In this document: positions 56,674 to 64,000 of the stretch, piece by piece | Layout of the letters: each line of letters starts with the position of its first letter | Numbering within the stretch: position 1 is the stretch's first letter | NCBI GenBank assembly: GCA_001510575.1 | Contig: LNGK01000010.1 | Coordinates: 681,825 to 745,824, forward strand | Length of the DNA stretch: 64,000 bases | Reading direction: 5' to 3' | Origin: Knoxdaviesia capensis | Taxonomy: Eukaryota > Ascomycota > Sordariomycetes > Microascales > Gondwanamycetaceae | Translations under genes and position numbers: made by a program | Notes under the pieces: model-generated | Databases searched by the model: none | Seen by the model: only the letters and a program-made list of their open reading frames with translations | Told to the model about the DNA's origin: nothing

Positions 56674-58923
56674 ATGTCGGGCATCATGGGTGCGTCACTC
56701 CGAGCTCTCGGTGTCTAGCCGGGACACCACGGCCGTTCACTCCGGAGACGCCCTCTTCCTGTTTCCGTCTCGATTCCCCCGTCCCGGCTCCCCCGTCCCG
56801 GCTCCCGGCTAACCCCCAGCTGTCTCTCTCTCTCCCCACAGCATCAATGATCCAGCTCCGCCGCGATCCGCGGCTCATGAAGCTGCCGCCGTACCTGTCG
56901 CTGACGTGCATCGTCGTCGGCGTGGCCTGGCTGCTGCTGCTCCCGCTCGACAGCTACTCGCGCCGCACCTACATCTCCGAGAACGCCCTGCTGCCGGGCC
57001 AGGTGCACGCCTACTTCAGCGGGAGCGACCAGCATGTGTTCCGGGCGTACCGCCATGAAGTCGAGAGTCTGGCCGGGGCCGATAACTACGCGTACGTGTG
57101 TCCCTCACTCTTCCGGTGGTACCCCTCTCCCCGCCCGGAGAGCAGGCCGTTCCAGATGGCACTCCCCCCCCNNNNNNNNNNNNNNNNNNNNNNNNNNNNN
57201 NNNNNNNNNNNNNNNNNNNNCCCCCCCCGGACCCGGCTACACCAACTAACACCCCTCCCCACAGCGTCAACGACGGCCTCGAAGACATCCTCAAGGGCAT
57301 CGGCCTGAAGACCGCGCGCCAGAACTACACCTACCGATCGAGCGGCCGCGTGTTCCGCGGCCAGAACCTGTACGGCATCATCCAGGCTCCGCGCGGCGAC
57401 GCCACCGAAGCCATTGTGCTGATTGCCGCGTGGCGGAACGTGCACAACGAACTCAACAAGCAGGGCCTCCCGCTGGCGCTGACGCTGGCGCGGTACTTCA
57501 AGAGTAAGGTGGACACGCAGATCGGTGACGATGCTTCCAGAGCAGTGACAGCAGCTAACCCCCCGCAGGATGGTCTCTCTGGTCCAAGGACATCATCTTC
57601 GTGTTCCCGCCCGACAGCCTGATGGGCACGCAAGCCTGGGTCGACGCCTACCACGACGCCCACGACGCCGCCCACGTCGACTCGCTGCCGCGCAAGTCCG
57701 GCGCGCTGCAGGGGGCGATCGCGCTCGACTACGCCAGCGACAACACGCGCTTCAAGGCGGTGCACATCATGTACGACGGCAACAACGGCCAGCTGCCGAA
57801 CCTGGACCTGATCAACGCGATCGCGAACATTGCCAGCGGCCAGATGGGCTTCCAGTGCACGCTGCAGGAGATGTGGGACCACTCCGACAGCTACGGCGAC
57901 CGGCTGCGCACCATGCTGCGCGGCATGCTCAACCAGGGCCTCGGCCAGGCCACCGGCCCGCACAGCGCCTTCATCCCGTACCACGTCGACGCCGTCACGC
58001 TGCAGCCGTACGGCGGCGGCGAGGGCTGGCACGACGAGATGTCGATGGGCCGGCTGCTCGAGGCCGCCGTGCGCAGCTTGAACAACCTGCTCGAGCACCT
58101 GCACCAGAGCTTCTTCTTCTACCTGCTCATGCACCGCGACCGGTTTGTGAGCATCGGCACGTACCTGCCGAGTGCGATGATCTTGGCGGCCAACTTCACC
58201 ATCATGGCCATCTCGCTGTGGGTGCGCAGCGGGTCGGCGGCCGACGAGGGCGAGCCGGTGGCGGCCGCCGACAAGCCGGAGAAGGCGTCTGAGAACACCG
58301 AGAACGCGGTGTCGGAGAAGACCGGCGAGAAGCCGGACGCGACCTCCAAGGCGGGGGAACGCGCCGTGCCCAAATCCGTCGAACGCCACCTCTTCCTCCC
58401 GCTCGTCCTCGTGGTCACCGTGCACGCGGCCGGCCTGGTGCCGCTGTACATCTTCAACCACATCCCCGCCAGCATCCAGCCGTCGCTCTTCGCCGCCTTC
58501 GCCGGCGTAAGCCAGGTGCTCCCGCTCGCCATCGCCTCCACCCTGGCCGGCGCGCCGGCGCAGACCTTCCAGCTCACCAAGGGCCTCTCGCTGCTCCTGC
58601 TCGGCATGTCGCTGTCAGCGCTCGCCACGCTGAACTTCTCGCTGGCCTTCCTGCTCGGCCTGCTGGCCTCGCCGCTGTCGTTCACCCGGCCGTCGGCCAG
58701 CGCGCTGCGCGCCGGGCTTGGCGCCGCCGCGCTGAGCCTGCTGGCGCCCACCACCGTGCTGTACACCGCGGCCTGGCTGTGGGGTGTCCCCGTGGGCGAG
58801 GCTCTGCGGCTCGCCGCGTTTGGGTGGGATGTGTGGGGCGTGTACACGTCCGTCGCGGTGTGGTGTGTGTGGTGGCCCGCGTGGGTCATTGGCATGGTTG
58901 TTGTTTTGTGTGACTTGCGGTGA
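56674..58923 (+). CDS. GAA1: GPI transamidase component GAA1
   Basis: Four exons, join(56674..56689,56842..57091,57265..57503,57569..58923), 619 aa. The 16-nt first exon gives MSGIMA, then exon 2 SMIQLRRDPRLMKLPPYLSL. The intron between has GTGCGT, GGCTAAC and CACAG. A start at the ATG at 56847 is the alternative. The first membrane segment is CIVVGVAWLLLLPL, followed by the luminal GAA1 region SRRTYISENALLPGQVHAYF, HEVE, WSLWSKDIIFVFPP and YDGNNGQLPNLDLINAI. Several membrane segments follow from about residue 440. The Glu/Lys-rich loop near 435-475 is poorly conserved. GAA1 binds the GPI anchor and C-terminal signal in the ER complex that attaches GPI anchors. The second intron contains the assembly gap. 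Confidence 0.94.
57172..57220. other. assembly gap (49 N) inside a poly-C intron stretch of GAA1
   Basis: Forty-nine N are flanked by 9 C on the left and 8 C on the right. The gap is within the second GAA1 intron, so the protein is probably not affected. The true length is unknown. Confidence 0.99.
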
Positions 58924-59214
58924 GATCTTGAGGATTGGTTGGGTCTTGCCTTTGCATATTTTGGGGGGGGGTTCATTTCTTCTTCGTTTTCTGCTTCCTG
59001 CTTCTTCGTTTTCGTTTCGTGTTTTCTTTTTTTGGGCGTGGGATATATATGGATAGGGAAAATCTTCTTTTATACATACACACATTTCTTGTACGGTTTC
59101 AGCGGGACACGGATGACCGTTCGTTCAGGTGAAATATGTTCTGTTGATTTCTAGCTTTTTTGGATCATGTTCTTTGGTTGTTTACACTATCAAAGGCTCT
59201 CCGGCCGAACCCCC

Positions 59215-60563
59215 CTAAACAGCCCACACATCCTTTCCCGTCTTCTCGATCCAGTTGCCCAGATCATTCACGTTCGAGTCCCACTCCAGCAGCCGCAGCC
59301 GCATGCCCTCGATCTGCGCGGGGTCGAGCACCTTGGGCTGCACCCACGTGATGTGCGCGACCTCCTCGACCTGGTCGATGGTGCCGCGCAGCAGGCCGAG
59401 GCTGAGGGCCTTCATGATGAGGTGCTCGATCTCGGCGGGGCGCACCTTGGTCTCCAGCGCGATGTCGCGGAAGCTCATGGCGCGGTCGTGCGGCGGGCGG
59501 CGGAACACCGCCTCGGTGAGCGCCGACAGGTAGATCTTCTGGCGCAGCTGCGTGGCGTACTCGTCGAGCAGGTCGTTGGTGGCGATCTTGTCGGCGAGGC
59601 GCTCGTACGCCGCGAGGTCGCCGCGGTTGTACGCGAACAGCAGCTCGCGCAGCCACGCGTGCTCCTTGCTCTCGGCGAGCGCGTTGAGGATCGGGTGCAG
59701 CAGCAGCTCGCCGAAGTTGTAGATGCTGGTCGACACCAGCGCGGCGAGGCTGAGGTGGTAGGCGCGGCGGTGGCGCTCGGCCGGCGAGAGCGTGGCCAGG
59801 TCGATGCAGGCCAGGTAGAGGAGGGCGTTGCGGTAGTAGGCGGCGAAGTCGTTCTTGCGCTGCGGGAGGGGAAACAGAGAAGTGGGGTGTTAGAGCTGCC
59901 GGCATATGCACTGGACTGGCAATTTTGAAAGCACCACGGGGTATAACCACAAGAGCGGAGTGGGTGGAGACTCACCTGGTAGTACACGGCGTTCGCATCG
60001 TAGAAGGCGGCGTGTACTATGGTCTCGACCGAGTCGAACGAGTCCAGTATCCGCTCGCAGTTGTCGAGGTCCTTGCGGGCGTTTTCCACCTCGCCGAGGT
60101 TGAGCTTGACGCGGGCCACCGCCACCGACGCAAACACAAAGGCGTCCTGGGTGTTCTCGGTATCGACGCGCTTGGCCACGGCCTGCAGGAAGACCAGGCG
60201 GTCCTGGTTGCCTGGAGCAGGCACACAAAAAGAGTTCGCACGTCAGTAGGGGACACCATGAGGGGTGGGGAGAGGCACGCAGCACGCACTCTTGCACTGG
60301 GTCGCAGCACTCAACGCCAGCTGCACAAGCTTCAGCTGGTTGATCTTATCGGCAAACGTCAGGATGAAGTCGTTGTAGAAGGCCAGGCGGTGCGCGGCGC
60401 TGCCCGGCTCGTCGAAGAAGTGCTGCAGCGCCTCGGTGAGCTGGTGCCACAGCTTGCGTTCCCAGTACTCCTCAAAGTCCGGCACGTACGCCTGGAGATC
60501 CTCCGGCACCTCGTCGCGCTGTTCCGAGAGGAAGTCCTGCACCTTCTCGTTGGTGGTGGCCAT
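59215..60563 (-). CDS. RPN9: 26S proteasome regulatory subunit RPN9
   Basis: Three exons, complement(join(59215..59859,59976..60211,60290..60563)), 384 aa, close to yeast (393) and human PSMD13 (376). Phases join cleanly. Introns have CTGAC and CTAAC branches. The N-terminal part reads EEYWERKLWHQLTEAL, as in PSMD13. The C-terminal PCI domain is clear: FNFGELLLHPIL-like YNFGELLLHPILNAL, RPPHDRAMSFRDIA, EIEHLIMKALSLGLLRGTIDQ and ITWVQPKVLDPAQI. RPN9 is a non-ATPase subunit of the proteasome lid. The start at 60563 (GCCACCATGGCC on the mRNA, after CCCACA repeats) is well supported. It is divergent from the complex I gene and convergent with GAA1, only 291 nt apart. Confidence 0.95.
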
Positions 60564-60564
60564 G

Positions 60565-60586
60565 GTGGGTGTGGGTGTGGGTGTGG
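60565..60586 (+). repeat. GTGGGT repeats, CCCACA leader of RPN9
   Basis: On the coding strand this is a CCCACA-type repeat ending directly before the start codon. Confidence 0.8.
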
Positions 60587-61412
60587 ACGTAAAGGATTAG
60601 GTTTTGAGGCGAGGATGCGGGTAACTGGGACACCGTTAGGGTCGGGGAGTCGTCGGATTCCGGGGTCGGACGGTCGTCGAGGTCGCGGAGGGGTTCGGAG
60701 GGGCCCGATCGGAGCTCGGCCGGCGGGGAGGGGACGGAGATGGCGGGGTGAAAGTCGGAGCGGGCCGAGAGAGCACGAGGAAGAGAGCCTGGAAAAGAGC
60801 TGTCGAGAAGCTGAATAACCAACAGTTGCGGTAAGGTCACAAGCTTGGACGATCAGAAAGTCAGTAGGAGAGGTGTAGTGTGAAGTTGAAGGAGAGGTCG
60901 AAAGGTGATGAACTGGAAACATCATCATGGAGGGACATTGAAAAGCAAAAGCTCCAGCATCAAAAAAGGCAAACGCGGCTGAAGCAGCCTGATCGCCAAA
61001 AGTCTGTGGACGGCGCTTATATAATGCCGCTGAGTCAGATTCTGCCGCGATCTCGGCCACAACTATCTATCCACGTGCAGCCAATCACAGCCGGGCTTTT
61101 TCCGATGCCGTGATGAATTGGCTTTTTGCTTGAGCATCTCGAAAACCTGAAGCTTTCTCTTGTGCGCATCGATTCTCACCACTTCCGCTCTCTGTTCCCT
61201 TCCGTCCCGCCTCCAATTGTGTCTCCGTCCGATACCGGCGACTCCTCGATTCTCGGCTTCCGCCCCGGCTGCACTTCCCGACATCAAGTGACGCGGTCAG
61301 TTGGTGTATCCCACAGCTCTCTCGCTTGAACGGAGAGAGAGAGCTTTTCTGTTTCTGGGGGGTGGTTGTGTGCAAAGTCCGACTCGAAACAAGCAAATCA
61401 ACTCCTTCAACA
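60587..61412. promoter_or_regulatory. divergent promoter of RPN9 (-) and complex I subunit (+), CACGTG plus CCAAT
   Basis: An E-box CACGTG (61072-61077) is followed after three bases by CCAAT (61081-61085). A TTAGGGTCGG box lies at 60636-60645, near the RPN9 start, and a TATATAA-like sequence at about 61018. CCAAT boxes bound by the HAP complex commonly control respiratory genes, which fits the complex I gene 330 bp away. Confidence 0.5.
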
Positions 61413-63153
61413 ATGCCGTCCCTCCAGGCCGCCGTGCGGTCGTCTTCGCGGAGTGCTGCGGCGCTGGAGACGCTCGGCCGCCGCTCGGTGTCAGATATCT
61501 CGATTACCCGCACGGGAAAGCCGATTCTCCGCGTGCAGGGTGGACGGTGAGCATCTTCAGCGGTCTCTGGATCTGCGGATGTCTGTGGAGGGCGTGTGCT
61601 AACGTCGTGTTTCTGCGTGCCTACAGCTCGTCTCTTGGTGGTATGTTCGACTCAGCTGGATTCCCGGACTGCAAACGACGACAACGGCATCGTGATAGCC
61701 GAGACCGCGCGGATCCGGCCGGACAGCTCGAACCGCTGCCGAAAACAAACGAGCCGCCCTGGATTTGGGGACTGACGGTTTGCTCTCACTACATATAGGA
61801 CACACCGCTACCGTGTTCGGTGCCACCGGCCAGCTCGGCCGGTACATCGTGAACAGACTAGGTTCGTTTGCCGCGAGGCCCAGGCCGGCAGAACTCTGGC
61901 CGACCGCACCCACACTCGTGTACTGACTCTGCAACCCACAGCCCGCCAAGGATGCACCGTCGTGGTGCCGTTCCGCGAGGAGATGAACAAGCGCCACCTC
62001 AAGGTCACCGGCGATCTCGGCCGCGTTCTCTTCATTGTATGGCCCCCTGAATACGGACGACCGTGACAGCGGCCACGAGCTAACACGGCTTCTCTGTGCA
62101 GGAATACGACCTCCGCAACACGCAGTCGATCGAGGAGAGCGTGAGACACTCGGATATCGTGTACAACCTGGTTGGCCGCGACTACCCGACGAAGTGCGTT
62201 CAGCCGCCTCGAAATCCCCTCTCCCCGTCCACGCAAGCTAACATGCCCGTAGGAACTTCTCGCTCGAGGACGTCCACGTCGAAGGCACCCAGCGTATCGT
62301 CGACGCCGTGGCCAAGTACGACGTCGACCGCTACGTCCACGTGTCGTCGTACAACGCCGACCCCAACTCGGAATCGGCCTTCTTCGCCACCAAGGCCCGC
62401 GGCGAGCAGGTTGCGCGCAGCGTGTACCCCGAGACCACGATTGTGCGGCCGGCGCCGATGTTCGGCTTCGAGGATCGACTCCTCCTGCGGCTCGCCAGCG
62501 TGATGAACCTGTTCACGTCGAATAACATGCAGGAGCGGTACTGGCCCGTGCACGTACGTATCGCCCGATGAGGGCCGCAGCAACCTGACAGTCTCTCGCT
62601 AACACCCCCTTCCTCTTCCCCCCCAAACAGTCGATCGATGTCGGCCAGGCCCTCGAGAAGATGCTGTACGACGACACCACGGCCGGCCAGACGTTCGAGC
62701 TGTACGGCCCGAAGAACTACTCGACGGCCGAGATTGCGCAGCTGGTCGACCAGGAGATCTTCAAGCAGCGGCGGCACTTCAACGTGCCGCGCGCGGTGCT
62801 GGAGCCGGTGGCCAAGCTGCTGAACCGCGTGCTGTGGTGGCCGGTGCTGTCGGCCGAGGACGTGCAGCGCGAGTTCATCGACCAGACCATCGACGAGACG
62901 GCCAAGACCTTTAAGGACCTCGGCATGGAGCCGGGCGACATTTCCAACTACACCTACCACTACCTGGTAAGTCCTCTGCCATCATAAGTCCCCTGCCATC
63001 ATGGGTGATGTTTCTGTGAGAAGCCGAGTGGGCCGGTGCTAACCCCCTCTGCAGCAAGGATTCCGCAGCTCGGCCATGTACGACCTCCCGCCGGCGACCG
63101 AGAAGGAGCGGAGAGAAGAGAAGAAGTACCTGCACGTGCTGGACGACCAGTAA
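61413..63153 (+). CDS. NDUFA9: mitochondrial complex I 39/40 kDa subunit (NUO-40, NDUFA9 homologue)
   Basis: Eight exons, join(61413..61546,61627..61640,61799..61861,61942..62036,62102..62193,62253..62553,62631..62966,63055..63153), 377 aa, normal for the family. Exon 2 is only 14 nt (SSLGG) and every phase fits. The N-terminus is basic and Ser-rich, as in a mitochondrial presequence. The Rossmann motif TVFGATGQLGRYIVNRLA binds NADPH. Further family blocks are VVPFREEMNKRHLKVTGDLG, YNLVGRDYPTKNFS, VHVSSYNADPNSESAFFATK and IVRPAPMFGFEDRLL. It is an accessory subunit of the peripheral arm of NADH:ubiquinone oxidoreductase. Its presence shows that this fungus has a proton-pumping complex I, unlike budding yeast. 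Confidence 0.96.
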
Positions 63154-63723
63154 ACTGCATGTATTTCCTTTCTTTTCGTCTCTTTCCCGCTTGACTCCCT
63201 CATCTTCTCCCCGGATTATATCTTCCTGTTTCCTCTGCTTTGCTTCCCTTTGTTCGTTAGTTTTTTTCCCTTCTTGAGAGAGAGTGGTCGTTGCGTGTCT
63301 GGGTGATGATGGCCTACCGTAGTCTTCCTGGGAAACTACCGGAGATCAAAAGCGTGCCTACTAGAACTGTTCTTGGGGACGAAGAAGACTGCTGCGTGTG
63401 TATGTATGTACATAATAAGAGAGAAGATAGAAATCCACGGTTCTTTTCCGTAAGACGACACCAGAAGTGCGATATTAATGTGGGGTAAGGGTTAGGGGTA
63501 CAATGGTTAGGGTTGCATGGGGTTACGTAGGGTTATAACCCCGGCTTTCCCGACTTTTTTCTGCCAGATTTATCCCACTATCGGTTTTTTCCTTTAAAGC
63601 TTCAGCAAACGAGCAACCCTTCAGTGTCTCGATATCTGCTGTCCTTCCTGCTTGTAGAGTCTCGCTCTTAATCCTCACACCAAGTTCTAGCAAGACCAAA
63701 CCGGAAGAAAGCCCAACAAAAAT
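63154..63723. other. intergenic region, EFM5 promoter with telomere-like cluster
   Basis: A T/C-rich 3' region of the complex I gene, then a cluster of TTAGGG-type units at 63489-63534. No further gene was recognised. Confidence 0.5.
63489..63534. promoter_or_regulatory. cluster of three TTAGGG-type boxes
   Basis: GGGTTAGGGG near 63489, TTAGGGTT at 63507-63514 and TAGGGTT at 63528-63534 lie in 46 bp, about 200 bp before the EFM5 start. It is the densest cluster in the window. Confidence 0.5.
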
Positions 63724-64000
63724 ATGTCAACAAGTGACGACGACGAGCCCATGTAAGGTTTCTTCCTGGCCCGAACCCCTCCCCCACCTTGCACCAAGAG
63801 CATGCACCGGGATGAAGCAGCAGCACGGACCCAGCTAACACGCGCAAAAATGCATCTTCGTGGACAAAGGCTCTCCTCGCACGCGCTGGCCGCCCTCGCC
63901 GAGTTCCGCGCGGAGAAGGACGCGCGCGAGGCGCAGTTCGCGAAGTTGCAGGCGGCGGCGCACGACGCGCATGAGAAGAGCAGCGCGGCGGCCGGGGCCG
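63724..64000 (+). CDS. EFM5: EFM5-like protein-lysine methyltransferase, N-terminal part only
   Basis: First exon 63724..63752 (MSTSDDDEP-M, 29 nt), intron with GTAAGG donor and GCTAAC branch, second exon from 63870 running off the window. The visible protein MSTSDDDEPMLSSHALAALA then EFRAEKDAREAQFAKLQ resembles the start of eEF1A lysine methyltransferase Efm5 / human EEF1AKMT1 (DDE-x-LSxHxLAALxEF). The acceptor is AAAG rather than CAG, so the second exon start is a little uncertain, though phase and sequence fit. The catalytic part is not in this window, so the call rests on about 50 residues. Confidence 0.65.

Noticed and set aside
38468..58923. A functional gene cluster for secretion (UGGT, alpha-COP, GAA1, rhomboid)
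   Set aside because: Genes are interspersed with proteasome and metabolic genes, have separate promoters, and are housekeeping genes that need no clustering.
3364..63534. Interstitial telomeric sequence as explanation of the TTAGGG boxes
   Set aside because: Boxes are at most two units long, scattered and promoter-associated, unlike tandem telomere arrays.
1..64000. CRISPR arrays, bacterial operons or prophage
   Set aside because: No spaced direct repeats or prokaryotic gene layout; spliced eukaryotic genes throughout.

Overview
The window reads as nuclear DNA of a filamentous ascomycete fungus (Pezizomycotina likely, class not settled). Genes are split by short introns with GT(G/A)AGT-type donors, a CTAAC or CTRAC branch site close to the acceptor, and CAG/TAG ends. 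Coding DNA is GC-rich with G/C third positions. CTG sits at conserved leucine positions, so the nuclear code is standard. RAD54, the DUF2434 membrane protein and the 40 kDa complex I subunit most resemble Pezizomycotina forms (judged from memory of the families, not from a search).

Layout: 1-6.4 kb is gene-poor and holds a broken Ty1/copia reverse transcriptase fragment and simple repeats. 6.5-21.2 kb carries an Ala/Pro-rich protein with a GxGGxGN-like motif, a seven-pass DUF2434 protein (-), COG5, a SET-domain protein with a signal-like N-terminus, and a TPS2-type trehalose-phosphatase (-). 21.2-27 kb is a second gene-poor stretch. 27-37.5 kb has a Zn(II)2Cys6 regulator (-), RAD54 (-), and a divergent RSC1/2-type bromodomain-BAH protein. 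38.5-48.3 kb has the ER folding sensor UGGT and alpha-COP. 48.8-53.3 kb has RPN12 (-) and a divergent YtcJ-like amidohydrolase. 54.4-58.9 kb has a rhomboid protease and GAA1, whose second intron holds an unresolved 49-N gap. 59.2-64 kb has RPN9 (-), a divergent complex I NUO-40/NDUFA9 subunit in eight exons, and the first part of an EFM5-like methyltransferase that runs off the window.

Most genes are housekeeping. Several serve the secretory pathway (COG5, UGGT, alpha-COP, GAA1, probably the rhomboid) and two are proteasome lid subunits. I see no sign that they form a cluster with one task. The most interesting signals are outside the proteins: telomere-like TTAGGGTT/AACCCTAA boxes in most intergenic promoters, CA/CCA-rich tracts directly before several start codons, a RAD54 start codon that seems to be made only by splicing, very small exons, and a 639-nt intron in the RSC gene.
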